A stretch of DNA of 64,000 bases from SPCO01 sp964579825 (GCA_964579825.1 CAZOHT010000001.1:62001-126000), one strand, 5' to 3'. Positions 15,672-25,634 are shown, counted from the stretch's first letter. The notes: generated by a model from the letters alone, not told the origin. Program-made: numbers and translations.

Positions 15672-18314
15672 ATGGCTGACCTCATCACCCGCCCCGAGAG
15701 CCGCCCCGAGACGGTCGATGCGCCGCAGGAGCCCCTGGCGGAGCCATCGCTGGCCGAGCGCCTGCTGGACACGCAGTCGCCGCAGCGGCCGCAATCGTCG
15801 ACGCGGATCCGGATCGAGGTCGACGGCCGCGTCGTCGAGGGTTTCGAAGGCCAGACGATCCTGGAGGTCTGCCGCGACAACGGGATCGAGATCCCGACCC
15901 TCTGCTACGAGCCCAAGCTCCCGGGCTTCGGGGCCTGCCGGATGTGCGTCGTCGAGGTCGAGGGCGAGGAGCATCCACCGATCAGTTGCTCGCGGGTGTG
16001 CGAGCCGGAGATGAAGGTCCAGACCCAGACCGAGGAGGTCCGCCGGCTGCGTCGGACGAACCTCGAGCTCATCTTCAGCGACCACAACGCCTATTGCCTG
16101 CCGCCCTGCCAGAACAAGTGCCCGAGCCACATCGACATCCCGGGCTTCCTCAAGGCCAACGCCGAGGCGAACTGGCGCGAGAGCGCGCGGATCTTCAAGC
16201 GGACCATCCCGTTCCCGTCCGTCCTCGGCCGCGTGTGCCCCGCCCCGTGCGAGGAGCACTGCCGGCGTGACGAGGTGGACGAGGCCATCGCCATCCGCGA
16301 CAGCCACCGCTATGCCGGCGACCAGGTCCTCAAGCAGATGCTGGACGACGGGATCGACCCGCCCGTCCCGTTCGAGCGCCAGGCGGCCTCGGGTCGCAAG
16401 GCCGCGGTCATCGGGTCCGGCCCGGCCGGCATGGCCGCTGCGTTCTACCTGCTCCTGGCCGGCCACGACGTGACGATCTTCGAGCGCGACCCGGCCCCAG
16501 GCGGGATGCTCCGCTACGGGATCCCCCAGTACCGGCTGCCGAAGGTGGAGGTCCTCGAGGCCGAGTACGAGGCGGTCATGCGCCTCGGCGGCAAGATGGT
16601 CTGCAACGCCGGGCTCGGCACGGACTTCACGCTCGATGACCTGACCAATCGGGGCTTCGACGCCGTCGTGGTCGCCATCGGCTGCTACGACACGAACAAG
16701 CTGGGCATCCCGGGCGAGGACGCCGCCGAGTGCCTGGACGGCCTCGAGTACCTGCGCACCGCGACGCTCGGCCTGCCGTACCCGGATCACGCCGGCAAGC
16801 GGGTCGTCGTCATCGGCGGCGGCTTCACCTCGATGGACTGCTCGCGGACGTCCGTCCGCCAGGGCGCCGCGGAGGTCACCCTCGTCTATCGGCGCGACAT
16901 GAAGGACATGCCGGCCTCGGGCGAGGTCCACGAGGCGATCGAGGAAGGCGTCACGGCCATCTTCCAGGCCGGCCCGGTGCGGGTCGTGACCGACGATGCC
17001 GGCAACGTGACCGGGGTCGAATTCATCCGCATGGCGCTTGGCGCCCCGGACGCCTCCGGCCGGCGCCGCCCGGAACCGGCGCCCGGCACGGAATTCATCA
17101 TCCCGTGCGACCGCGTGCTCCTGGCCATCGGCCAGGGCCCGGAGCTGGACTGGCTGGATCAGCCCGGCAACACCGGCCCGGAGAAGACCAAGCAGTGGCG
17201 CCTCAAGGCGGACGCGGTCACGTTCGAGACCGGCCGGCCGGGCGTGTTCGGGACGGGCGACGTGCGCATCGGCGCCGCGACCGTCGTCCAGGCCATCGCC
17301 GAGGGCCGTCGCTCCGCGTACGCGGTGGACGCGTACCTCAAGGGCATGGACCTGACCGCCATCCGGACCCGCCAGACGCTGGCCGAACCGCAGCCCGAGT
17401 TCCTGTCGATCGTGCCGTTCACGAGCGAGATCAAGGAACCGCGCTACCGGTTGACCGCGATGGAGGCCGAGGAGCGCAACCACAACTACATCGAGTACGA
17501 GCTGCCGTACACGCGCGAGGAAGCCGTCGCCGAATCGACGCGCTGCCTCCAGTGCACCTGCGAGGCGATCGGCTTCTGCGACCTGCGCCGCCTGGGAATC
17601 GAGTACAGCACGACGCTCAAGACGCTCGAGCCGCAATACCACCAGGGCGCCGGCTACCGGAGCGTGACGGAGAACCGGTTCACGGGCCTCAACCACGACT
17701 ACGTCCGGGACGACTCCCACGCCTTCATCCTGCGCGAGCCGTCCCGCTGCATCGACTGCGGTCGGTGCGCCCAGGTCTGTTCCGAGGTGGTCGGCGCGGC
17801 CTGCTACGACTTCATGCGCATCGGGTTCGACACGCTGGTCACGACGCCGCTGGACATGAGCTTGAACGACACCCCGTGCGTGTCCTGTGGCCGGTGCGCC
17901 GAAACGTGCCCGACCGGCGCCCTGATGCCGAAGCCACGCGTCCTGCAGAAGTACGAGGTGGACGAGAGCCGCTGCATCCTGTGCGGGATCTGCGTCGACG
18001 CCTGCCCGTACGACGCGCTGCGCGACGGTGCCGACATCGAGCTCGCCCACACGGACCGGAGCGAGCCGACCATCGACCTGATGGCCATCGCCGCCATCGA
18101 CCGCGAGACCGAAGTGACCTACATCCGACGCGAGCGCGACTGGGCCTCGCGTGCCGAGGCGGCCGGCCGCATCGTCGATCCGGCCCGACTGCTCCCGATG
18201 CTGCCGCCCGCCCTCGACGGCGTCGCGACCCGCGGGAACGGCAACGGCCACGGGCACGGCGGACACGACCACGGGTCGGCGGTCGCCGTCATCCCGGCCC
18301 CGCACGAGTCGTAG
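15672..18314 (+). CDS. nuoG: NuoG-like protein with embedded GltD/NfnB-type FAD-NAD(P)H module
   Basis: 880 residues. Residues ~45-110 hold the NuoG-type [2Fe-2S] domain (Cys78, 89, 92, 106). Residues ~138-235 match the Fe-S domain of glutamate synthase small subunit/NfnB (Cys142, 146, 150 and GRVCPAPCEEHC with Cys189, 193, 197). Residues ~242-560 are the flavoprotein part: FAD motif GSGPAG (248-253), nucleotide motif VIGGGFTSMDC and VYRRDMKDMPA, whose arginines favour NADPH in relatives. Then come three [4Fe-4S] motifs: Cys693-696-699-703, Cys736-739-742-746 and Cys768-771-774-778. The molybdopterin-like C-terminal domain of normal NuoG is missing; the protein ends in a His/Gly-rich tail. 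The layout recalls transhydrogenases that pair NuoE/NuoF-like subunits with a GltD-like one (Sporomusa-type Nfn), but here it sits inside a complex I operon, 8 nt after nuoF and 6 nt before nuoJ. Confidence 0.85.
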   Translation: MADLITRPESRPETVDAPQEPLAEPSLAERLLDTQSPQRPQSSTRIRIEVDGRVVEGFEGQTILEVCRDNGIEIPTLCYEPKLPGFGACRMCVVEVEGEEHPPISCSRVCEPEMKVQTQTEEVRRLRRTNLELIFSDHNAYCLPPCQNKCPSHIDIPGFLKANAEANWRESARIFKRTIPFPSVLGRVCPAPCEEHCRRDEVDEAIAIRDSHRYAGDQVLKQMLDDGIDPPVPFERQAASGRKAAVIGSGPAGMAAAFYLLLAGHDVTIFERDPAPGGMLRYGIPQYRLPKVEVLEAEYEAVMRLGGKMVCNAGLGTDFTLDDLTNRGFDAVVVAIGCYDTNKLGIPGEDAAECLDGLEYLRTATLGLPYPDHAGKRVVVIGGGFTSMDCSRTSVRQGAAEVTLVYRRDMKDMPASGEVHEAIEEGVTAIFQAGPVRVVTDDAGNVTGVEFIRMALGAPDASGRRRPEPAPGTEFIIPCDRVLLAIGQGPELDWLDQPGNTGPEKTKQWRLKADAVTFETGRPGVFGTGDVRIGAATVVQAIAEGRRSAYAVDAYLKGMDLTAIRTRQTLAEPQPEFLSIVPFTSEIKEPRYRLTAMEAEERNHNYIEYELPYTREEAVAESTRCLQCTCEAIGFCDLRRLGIEYSTTLKTLEPQYHQGAGYRSVTENRFTGLNHDYVRDDSHAFILREPSRCIDCGRCAQVCSEVVGAACYDFMRIGFDTLVTTPLDMSLNDTPCVSCGRCAETCPTGALMPKPRVLQKYEVDESRCILCGICVDACPYDALRDGADIELAHTDRSEPTIDLMAIAAIDRETEVTYIRRERDWASRAEAAGRIVDPARLLPMLPPALDGVATRGNGNGHGHGGHDHGSAVAVIPAPHES

Positions 18315-18320
18315 GCGACC

Positions 18321-18914
18321 GTGGGCAAGCTCGTCGCGCAGGTCCTCATCGCGATGATCGTCCTTGGGATGGTCACCGGGGTGGCCGTGCTCATGCTCCT
18401 GTTCCTCGGCCAGGACTGGGACGACGCCCTGTTCTGGATCCTGTCCGCGATCATGGTCATCGCCGGCCTGCTGGTCGTGACGATGCGTGACATCATCCGC
18501 TGCGGCCTGGCCATGATCGTGTGCTTCGGTTCGCTCGCCGGCATCTACGTCCTGATGGGCGCGCCGCTCATCGGGGCGGCCCAGGTCATCGTCTACATCG
18601 GGGCCATCAGCGTCCTGATCCTGTTCGCGATCATGCTCACCCAGACGAAGGACGCGCCGTCGCGCCTCGTCTTCCAGACCCAGGCCGGTCCGGCGGCGAT
18701 CGCCTCGGTCGTCATCGCGGTCGTGATCGCGCTCGCGGTGGCCGCCACGGACTGGGGCGCCAGTGCGGAACGGGCCATCGCCAGTGCGAGCGCCGTGGCC
18801 ACCGAGCTCTTCACGAACTACGTCCTGCCGTTCGAGGTCGTCAGCGTCCTGCTGCTGGCCGCCGTCGTGGGCGGCGTCTTCCTCGCCAAGCGCGAACCGG
18901 GCGGCCCGTCGTGA
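18321..18914 (+). CDS. nuoJ: NADH-quinone oxidoreductase subunit J
   Basis: 197 residues with five predicted membrane helices. The conserved third helix region GAAQVIVYIGAISVLILFAIML is clear. It is a small membrane-arm subunit between NuoH and the antiporter-like subunits. GTG 18321 is 6 nt after the preceding stop; no better start is seen. Confidence 0.93.
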   Translation: MGKLVAQVLIAMIVLGMVTGVAVLMLLFLGQDWDDALFWILSAIMVIAGLLVVTMRDIIRCGLAMIVCFGSLAGIYVLMGAPLIGAAQVIVYIGAISVLILFAIMLTQTKDAPSRLVFQTQAGPAAIASVVIAVVIALAVAATDWGASAERAIASASAVATELFTNYVLPFEVVSVLLLAAVVGGVFLAKREPGGPS

Positions 18915-19222
18915 GCGACAGCCTCGACGCCTACCTGGTCCTGGCGGGCATCCTGTTCGCGATCGGCACGTTCGGGTTCCTGGCCCGCCGCAACGCGATC
19001 AGCATGCTCATGTCGATCGAACTGATGCTCAACGGCGTCAACCTGTCGATCGTCGCTTTCGGTGCGTTCATCCCATCGCTCGGCGTCCAGGGCTCGGTCA
19101 TCGCGCTCATGGTCATCGCGGTGGCCGCCGCCGAGGCGACCGTCGGCCTCGCCATCGTCATCGCCATCTACCGCAACAAGCGAACGCCGTTGGTGGATGA
19201 GTACGACGCCATGAAACGATGA
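18911..19222 (+). CDS. nuoK: NADH-quinone oxidoreductase subunit K
   Basis: 103 residues and three helices. ISMLMSIELMLNGVNLSIVA contains the conserved membrane glutamate of helix 2, and AAAEATVGLAIVIAIYRNK the one of helix 3; both are needed for proton pumping. GTG 18911 overlaps the nuoJ stop in a GTGA. Confidence 0.95.
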   Translation: MSDSLDAYLVLAGILFAIGTFGFLARRNAISMLMSIELMLNGVNLSIVAFGAFIPSLGVQGSVIALMVIAVAAAEATVGLAIVIAIYRNKRTPLVDEYDAMKR

Positions 19223-21195
19223 CGCTCGACGAGTCGAGCTGGGCGACGCTCATCCCGCTCATCGCGATCCTGCCGCTGGCGGGCTTCGCGATCACCGCCC
19301 TCATCGGCCGCCGGCTGCACAAGCAGGCGCACTGGATCCCCGTGTTCGCGGTCCTCGCCGCCTGGGTCATCGCCATGCTGGTCAGCTACAGCTCGCTCAC
19401 GGGCGCCGAGCCGTTCGGCGAACACGGGTACGGCGCGACGCTGTTCACGTGGATCCCGGCCGGCGACTTCGTGGTCGATGTCGGGTTCTTCGTCGACAAC
19501 CTGACCGCCTGCCTGCTCATCGTCGTCACGACGATCGGCCTGCTGGTCCACATCTACTCGATCGGCTACATGAGCCACGACCCGGGCTACTGGCGGTTCT
19601 TCGCCTACCTGAACCTGTTCATGTTCTCGATGCTGTTGCTGGTCCTGGCGGACAACTTCCTGGTCGTGTTCGTGGCCTGGGAGCTGGTCGGGTTGTCGAG
19701 CTACCTGCTCATCGGGTTCTGGTATCGGAAGCGATCCGCGGCGCTCGCCGCCAAGAAGGCGTTCATCGTCAACCGCGTCGGCGACGTCGGCTTCGCGCTC
19801 GGGATCATGCTCATCTTCGCGACCCTCGGCACGCTCGACATCCAGCACGTGCTCGAGCGGATCGGCGAGGTCGAACCGTTCGTCGTCGCGGCGATCGCCC
19901 TGCTGATCTTCGCCGGGGCGATGGGCAAGAGCGCCCAGTTCCCGCTCCACGTCTGGCTGCCGGACGCGATGGAGGGTCCCACCCCGGTGTCCGCCCTCAT
20001 CCACGCCGCGACGATGGTCAACGCCGGCGTCTACCTCGTCCTGCGCTCCAACCCCATCTTCGCCAGCGCTCCAGGCGTCATGGTCGTCGTCGCCGGGATC
20101 GGCATCTTCACGGCCATCCTCGCGGCGTCGATCGCGATGACCCAGACGGACATCAAGCGGGTGCTGGCGTTCTCCACGCTGAGCCAGCTCGGGTACATGT
20201 TCGCCGCGTTCGGCGTCGGGGCGTGGACCGCCGCGATCTTCCACCTCATGACCCACGGGTTCTTCAAGGGCCTGCTGTTCCTCGACTCGGGTTCGGTCAT
20301 CCACGCCGTCCACGAAGAGCAGGACATGCGCAGGATGGGCGGCCTCTCGAAGAAGATCCCGATCACGTACGTGACGATGCTCATCGGCTCGCTGGCCATC
20401 TCGGGCATCCCGCCCCTGGCCGGCTTCTTCAGCAAGGACGAGATCCTGGGCGAGTCCTTCAAGCTCGGGTTCTGGTGGGTGTCCCTGGTCGGCTTCATCG
20501 TCGCCGGTCTGACGGCGTTCTACATGTTCCGGCTCATGGGCCTCACGTTCTGGGGCTCGTTCCGCGGTCCGAAGGCCGTCTGGGACAAGATCCACGAGTC
20601 GGTCCCGGTCATGACCATCCCGCTCATCCTGCTCTCGATCCCATCCATCTTCCTGGGCATGTACCTGGGGCTGCCGCTGGGTGACAGCCGCCTCCACCAC
20701 TGGATGGAGCCGGTCTTCGAGGAGGGCCAGCACATCCTCTACGGGGAAGGCCATGAAGAGGCCGCGTACGCCCTGTTCGGCATCGACGGTGCCCTGATCC
20801 TCGCGAGTGTCACGGTCGCCGTGATCGGCATCGCCATCGCCTGGCGCCTGTTCGGCGTCAGCCTGCCGGGCCTCCACCGCGACCCGAAGCCCGAGCAGGT
20901 CCAGGCGCTCACGGCCCGAGCGCCGTTCCTCTACCGGGCATCGCTCAACAAGTGGTGGTTCGATGAACTGAACCACTTCCTGTTCATGGTCGTCGGCGGC
21001 AGGATCGCCTACGCCATGTGGTGGTTCGACCGCGAGGTCGTCGACGGGACGGTCAATTCGCTCGGCCGAGCCACGGTCAAGACCGGCCGCGGCCTGCGCC
21101 TGGTCCAGACCGGCCGGGTGCAGAACTACGCCCTGGGCATCGCCGTGGGCCTGATCGTCATGGCCGCGTCGTTCCTGCTCCTGGTCCAGCGATGA
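19219..21195 (+). CDS. nuoL: NADH-quinone oxidoreductase subunit L
   Basis: 658 residues, full length, Mrp-antiporter-like with about 16 helices including the long lateral helix at the C-terminus. Conserved features include WELVGLSSYLLIGFWY, HVWLPDAMEGPTPVSALIHA and THGFFKGLLFLDSGS. It is the distal proton-pumping subunit. ATG 19219 overlaps the nuoK stop (ATGA). No sign of degeneration, which argues that the complex still pumps even though its input arm is altered. Confidence 0.95.
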   Translation: MTLDESSWATLIPLIAILPLAGFAITALIGRRLHKQAHWIPVFAVLAAWVIAMLVSYSSLTGAEPFGEHGYGATLFTWIPAGDFVVDVGFFVDNLTACLLIVVTTIGLLVHIYSIGYMSHDPGYWRFFAYLNLFMFSMLLLVLADNFLVVFVAWELVGLSSYLLIGFWYRKRSAALAAKKAFIVNRVGDVGFALGIMLIFATLGTLDIQHVLERIGEVEPFVVAAIALLIFAGAMGKSAQFPLHVWLPDAMEGPTPVSALIHAATMVNAGVYLVLRSNPIFASAPGVMVVVAGIGIFTAILAASIAMTQTDIKRVLAFSTLSQLGYMFAAFGVGAWTAAIFHLMTHGFFKGLLFLDSGSVIHAVHEEQDMRRMGGLSKKIPITYVTMLIGSLAISGIPPLAGFFSKDEILGESFKLGFWWVSLVGFIVAGLTAFYMFRLMGLTFWGSFRGPKAVWDKIHESVPVMTIPLILLSIPSIFLGMYLGLPLGDSRLHHWMEPVFEEGQHILYGEGHEEAAYALFGIDGALILASVTVAVIGIAIAWRLFGVSLPGLHRDPKPEQVQALTARAPFLYRASLNKWWFDELNHFLFMVVGGRIAYAMWWFDREVVDGTVNSLGRATVKTGRGLRLVQTGRVQNYALGIAVGLIVMAASFLLLVQR

Positions 21196-22844
21196 TCGAC
21201 ATCGGCACGTTCCCGATCCTGTCGCTCATCGCCTTCCTGCCGCTCATCGGCGCGCTCGTCGTGGCGGTCCTGCCGGCGTCGGCGGCCCGCGCGACGGCGC
21301 TCGGCTTCGCCCTGCTGACCTGGGTCGTGTCCCTGGTGCTGCTGGTCGGCTTCGCGCCGACGGACCCGGCCTTCCAGTTCGTCGAGTCCATCCCGTGGAT
21401 CCCCGACTTCGGGATCGCCTACAAGGTGGGCGCCGACGGCCTGGCGGTCGCCCTGGTCGTCCTGACCACGACGATGTCGTGGATCGCGATCCTCGCCAGC
21501 TTCAAGCCGATCCAGACCCGGATCAAGGAATACATGATCTCGTTCCTCATCCTCGAGGTCGGGATGATCGGCGTCTTCATCGCGCTGGACCTGTTCCTGT
21601 TCTACATCTTCTGGGAAGTCGTGCTCGTGCCGATGTACCTGATCATCGGTATCTGGGGCGGTTCGAATCGGATCTACGCGACGATCAAGTTCGTCCTGTA
21701 CACGCTCGTCGGGTCGCTCCTGATGCTCGTCGCCATCCTGGCGACCGCCTTCGCGTACCAGAGCGGGCACGACGGATCGTGGGCGAACGCCTTCGACTTC
21801 GTGTCGCTGCGGGAGTACGCCCGCACCACGGGCTTCGCGGACGGCCTCCAACTGGCCGCCTTCCTGGCCTTCTTCCTGGCCTTCGCGATCAAGGTCCCGA
21901 TGTTCCCGTTCCACACCTGGCTGCCCGACGCGCACACCGAGGCTCCCACCGCCGGCAGCGTCATCCTGGCTGCGGTCATGCTGAAGCTGGGCGCCTACGG
22001 GTTCATCCGCTTCGCCCTCCCGCTCTTCCCGGACGCGTCCCAGACGTTCGCCCCCGCGATCATCGTCCTGTCGCTCATCGCGATCATCTACGGCGCCGTG
22101 GTGGCGATGGTCCAACCGGACCTGAAACGGCTCGTCGCGTACTCGTCGGTCAGCCACATGGGCTTCGTGACCCTGGGCATCTTCGTCTTCACCGAGCAGG
22201 GCCTCCAGGGCGCGATCCTGCAGATGATCAACCACGGCCTCATCACGGGTGCCCTGTTCCTCCTGGTCGGCGTCATCTACGAGCGGACCCACGATCGGAC
22301 GATCGCCAAGATGGGCGGCCTGGCATCGCGCACCCCGGTCTACGCCGCGGTCTTCGGCTTCTTCACCTTCGCCTCGGCCGGCCTGCCCGGCCTGTCCGGG
22401 TTCGTCGGGGAGTTCCTCGTGCTGGTCGGCACGTTCGTGGTCCTGCCGGGGGCCGCCGCCATCGCGGCCTTCGTGATGATCCTGGCCGCCGGCTACCTCC
22501 TGTTCATGTATGGCCGGGTCGTGTTCGGTGAGCTGTCCGACTTCCTCGCGGGCCTGGGCGACCACCTGACCGACATGACCCCGGTCGAGATCCTGACCCT
22601 CGTCCCGCTCGGTGTCCTCGTGGTCGTCTTCGGCCTCCAGCCGGGCCTGTTGCTCGACCTCTTCGACACGACCGTCACCACCACCCTGTCCGAGGTGGAG
22701 CCGGCGACGGCCATCGCCATCCCGGCCGAGGTCGCGACCGTCGTGCTGGGGGCCATCGTGCTGGGCGTTCTGGCTCGCACGGCGTACGCGGCGCTGCACG
22801 CGCGCCCGGCCGCCATGGGAACGGACGGCGGGGCCGCCCATTGA
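21192..22844 (+). CDS. nuoM: NADH-quinone oxidoreductase subunit M
   Basis: 550 residues with about 14 helices. The typical FYIFWEVVLVPMYLIIGIWG contains the conserved pumping glutamate, followed by KVPMFPFHTWLPDAHTEAPT and YSSVSHMGFV. It is an antiporter-like proton channel of the membrane arm. ATG 21192 overlaps the nuoL stop. Confidence 0.95.
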   Translation: MIDIGTFPILSLIAFLPLIGALVVAVLPASAARATALGFALLTWVVSLVLLVGFAPTDPAFQFVESIPWIPDFGIAYKVGADGLAVALVVLTTTMSWIAILASFKPIQTRIKEYMISFLILEVGMIGVFIALDLFLFYIFWEVVLVPMYLIIGIWGGSNRIYATIKFVLYTLVGSLLMLVAILATAFAYQSGHDGSWANAFDFVSLREYARTTGFADGLQLAAFLAFFLAFAIKVPMFPFHTWLPDAHTEAPTAGSVILAAVMLKLGAYGFIRFALPLFPDASQTFAPAIIVLSLIAIIYGAVVAMVQPDLKRLVAYSSVSHMGFVTLGIFVFTEQGLQGAILQMINHGLITGALFLLVGVIYERTHDRTIAKMGGLASRTPVYAAVFGFFTFASAGLPGLSGFVGEFLVLVGTFVVLPGAAAIAAFVMILAAGYLLFMYGRVVFGELSDFLAGLGDHLTDMTPVEILTLVPLGVLVVVFGLQPGLLLDLFDTTVTTTLSEVEPATAIAIPAEVATVVLGAIVLGVLARTAYAALHARPAAMGTDGGAAH

Positions 22845-24313
22845 GCTACCAGGACCTCACCACCATCAGCCCCCTGGTCGCGGCCATCCTGACCGCGTGC
22901 GCGGTCATCGTGATGGACCTCGTCCGGCCCGGCAGCAAGCCACTGGCGATCGCCACCGCCTACCTCGGCCTGGCGATCACGGCCGGTCTCGTCCTGAGCG
23001 TCGGGCAGACGCCGTCCAGCGCGTTCGGCGGCACGTACACCGTCGACGGGCTGACGACCTTCCTGGACCTGCTGTTCATCTCGATCGCGGCCCTGACGAT
23101 CGCGTTCGCGCCCGACTACCTGCTGCCGCGGACCCTGCCGGTCCCGGAGTTCGCGGCGATCCTCCTGTTCGCGATGACCGGCGCGATGCTCATCGCCGCA
23201 TCCACGGAGCTGCTGCTCCTGTTCATCGGTCTCGAGCTGATGGTGCTCCCCGGCTACCTGCTGGCCGGCTTCCACAAGACCGACGCGTACTCGACCGAGG
23301 GGGCGATCAAGTACTTCCTGCTCGGATCGTTCAGTTCGGCCATCTTCCTGTTCGGCCTCGCGTTCGTATGGGGCCTGACCGGCACGACGATGGTCGACGG
23401 CGTGGCGGACCAGCTGGCCAAGATCGTCGCGGGCGAGGCGCCGCTGTCGCCCGGCCTGGCGATGGGCCTCGCCTTCATGACGACCGGCGTGGCGTTCAAG
23501 ATCGCCGCTGTCCCGTTCCACTACTGGACGCCGGACGCCTACCAGGGGTCGCCGACCCCGGTCACCGGCTACCTGTCGGTCGGCCCCAAGGTGGGCGCCT
23601 TCGCCTTGATCATCCGCCTCTTCGGCGAGGCGCTCTGGCCGCTGGCCGACGTGTGGCTGCCGATCATCCTGATCCTCTCGACCCTGACGATGAGCCTCGG
23701 CAACCTCGTCGCGCTGACCCAGGACAACGTCAAGCGGATGCTGGCGTACAGCTCCATCGCCCACACCGGCTACATGCTCGTCGGCTTCGCGGCCTTCGCC
23801 GCCGGACAGCTCGACGGCCTCGAAGGATTGCTCTACTACCTCGCGGCGTACACGTTCATGAACCTTGGGGCCTTCGCGGTCATCTCGGCCATCCAGAAGC
23901 GGACGGGCGTGACCTCCGGTCTCGGGACCTTCGCCGGACTGATCCGACGCGAACCGGTCCTGGCCATCGTGTTCACGCTGTTCCTGCTGTCGCTCACCGG
24001 GATCCCGCCGACCGCCGGCTTCTTCGCCAAGGCGTACGTCATCATCGCGGCGGTCGAGGCCGGCGGCGCGACCGCCGTCCTGGCGGTCATCGCCGTGCTG
24101 AATGCGGCCGTCGCGGCGTTCTACTACCTGCGGGTCATCGTCTACATGTTCATGCGCGAGCCGGAGACCGATGCCACGCCGCTTCGCCACGGCTCGTTGC
24201 TGTGGACCGGGCTGGCCGTGGCCACCGCCCTGACCATCATCCTGGGACTGTTCCCGACGCTCATCCTGGACATCGTCGGCGATGCCGCTGCCGCGGTGGC
24301 CCTGGGCCACTGA
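22841..24313 (+). CDS. nuoN: NADH-quinone oxidoreductase subunit N
   Basis: 490 residues with about 14 helices, third antiporter-like subunit. LLLFIGLELMVLPGYLLAGF, IAAVPFHYWTPDAYQGSPTP and YSSIAHTGYMLVG are characteristic. The start is TTG 22841, overlapping the nuoM stop (TTGA). Last gene of the nuo cluster; a convergent transporter gene ends 30 bp beyond. Confidence 0.95.
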   Translation: MSYQDLTTISPLVAAILTACAVIVMDLVRPGSKPLAIATAYLGLAITAGLVLSVGQTPSSAFGGTYTVDGLTTFLDLLFISIAALTIAFAPDYLLPRTLPVPEFAAILLFAMTGAMLIAASTELLLLFIGLELMVLPGYLLAGFHKTDAYSTEGAIKYFLLGSFSSAIFLFGLAFVWGLTGTTMVDGVADQLAKIVAGEAPLSPGLAMGLAFMTTGVAFKIAAVPFHYWTPDAYQGSPTPVTGYLSVGPKVGAFALIIRLFGEALWPLADVWLPIILILSTLTMSLGNLVALTQDNVKRMLAYSSIAHTGYMLVGFAAFAAGQLDGLEGLLYYLAAYTFMNLGAFAVISAIQKRTGVTSGLGTFAGLIRREPVLAIVFTLFLLSLTGIPPTAGFFAKAYVIIAAVEAGGATAVLAVIAVLNAAVAAFYYLRVIVYMFMREPETDATPLRHGSLLWTGLAVATALTIILGLFPTLILDIVGDAAAAVALGH

Positions 24314-24343
24314 CCCTCCGACGGCCCGCGGGGCGTGGGAGCC

Positions 24344-25627
24344 CTACGTCGCGGTCGACACGTCCAGTCCGATCTCGTCCTCGACCCGGGCCGGGATGAG
24401 CGCGAAGGCCAGGACCCCGGCGAGCAGGCACGCGATGACGCTCAGGACGAGCGCGGCCGGCAGCGAGGCCGACGCGAGGGCGCCCGCGATGACGGCGCCG
24501 AACGGGTAGCCCATGAAGTTGAAGGCCATCGAGACGGCGAACGCGCGACCCATCCAGGCCGGATCCGTCCGTCGTTGCCTGACCGTGAACAGGGCGATGT
24601 CGAGCGGCCCGTTCGCGAGACCGAACAGGAACATCGAGCCGACGACCAGCCCGAGCCCGATGCCCGGGGCGATCGGCCCGAAGGCGCCGGTCGCGGGCAG
24701 CAGGATCGCGATGATCGGCGCACTCAGCAGCATCGGGATCGCCAGCATCGGGACCTCTCGTCCGCGCGTGTCGCGCCGGCCGAAGATCAGCGCGGAGATC
24801 ATCCCCGACACCCCGGATGCCGCGAAGGCGATCCCGACCCACGCCTCACCCTCGCCCAGCACGTCGATGACGATGAGCGGGATGACGATCGTCACGGCGC
24901 CCCAGCACAGGTTGAGGACCGTCATCGAGAACCCGAGGCCGCGGATGGTCCGGTTGTTCCAGGCATAGCGCATACCGTCCATCGAGTCGCGCAGCAGGCG
25001 ACCGCTCGACACCGTGGTCGTCGGTGGTTCCCGTAGCCCGATGAGCGCGGCGGCGGCCAGGCCGAAGGGGATCGCGATCGCGATCATCGCCTCCGGCGCC
25101 CCGAGGAATGCGACGAGGCTGGCGGCGATCGGTGGTCCGAGGATCGTGGCGACGACGTACCCGTTGGCATCGATCGCGTTCGCTCGCTCCCACAGGTACG
25201 ACGGCACCATCAAGGGGATGATCGTGCGCAATCCGACGATGCTGAGGATGCTCGTGAGCGAGGTCACGATGACGATGAGGACCAGCAGGGCGACCGGCAG
25301 CAGGCCGGCCAGCGCCAGTCCGCCGATCAGGACGAGGCTGACGAACGCGACGGCGTAGTCGAACGCCATCAGGCGGACGCGGCCGTGCCGATCCAGCAGG
25401 GCCCCGGCGATCGGTGCGATCAGCAGGCCCGGGAAGATGGAGGCGAAGGTGACGATGCCGGCAAGGGTCGGCGAGTCGTACTGGGCGAGCGCGAACAGGA
25501 CGATCGCCACGCCGAACATCGTCTGGGCGATGCGCGCGAGCTGCATGGACGCGACCACGCGACCAAGCTGCGGCACGGCGAAGACGGCGCGATAGGAGGC
25601 CGTCGGCGTGGGGTCGAGGTCGGGCAC
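24344..25627 (-). CDS. MFS transporter (exporter-like)
   Basis: 427 residues with about 12 membrane helices and a central loop near SSGRLLRDSMDGMRYAWNNR. The GLLIAPIAGALLDRHGRVRLM segment is the MFS loop-2/3 signature in the DHA3/enterobactin-exporter-like form. Substrate unknown. GTG 25627 is chosen because TAGCAT lies seven bases upstream, giving a leaderless transcript. It lies 10 nt beyond the otsB stop on the same strand and may also be read through from it. Confidence 0.8.
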   Translation of the reverse strand: MPDLDPTPTASYRAVFAVPQLGRVVASMQLARIAQTMFGVAIVLFALAQYDSPTLAGIVTFASIFPGLLIAPIAGALLDRHGRVRLMAFDYAVAFVSLVLIGGLALAGLLPVALLVLIVIVTSLTSILSIVGLRTIIPLMVPSYLWERANAIDANGYVVATILGPPIAASLVAFLGAPEAMIAIAIPFGLAAAALIGLREPPTTTVSSGRLLRDSMDGMRYAWNNRTIRGLGFSMTVLNLCWGAVTIVIPLIVIDVLGEGEAWVGIAFAASGVSGMISALIFGRRDTRGREVPMLAIPMLLSAPIIAILLPATGAFGPIAPGIGLGLVVGSMFLFGLANGPLDIALFTVRQRRTDPAWMGRAFAVSMAFNFMGYPFGAVIAGALASASLPAALVLSVIACLLAGVLAFALIPARVEDEIGLDVSTAT

Positions 25628-25634
25628 CAAACCG

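Noticed and set aside
19168..20976. A 602-codon minus-strand frame across nuoL, with similar ones across nuoM and nuoN
   Set aside because: Products are repetitive Glu/Asp/Arg/Gln strings, mirror images of membrane-helix codons. The nuo genes on the plus strand are unmistakable.
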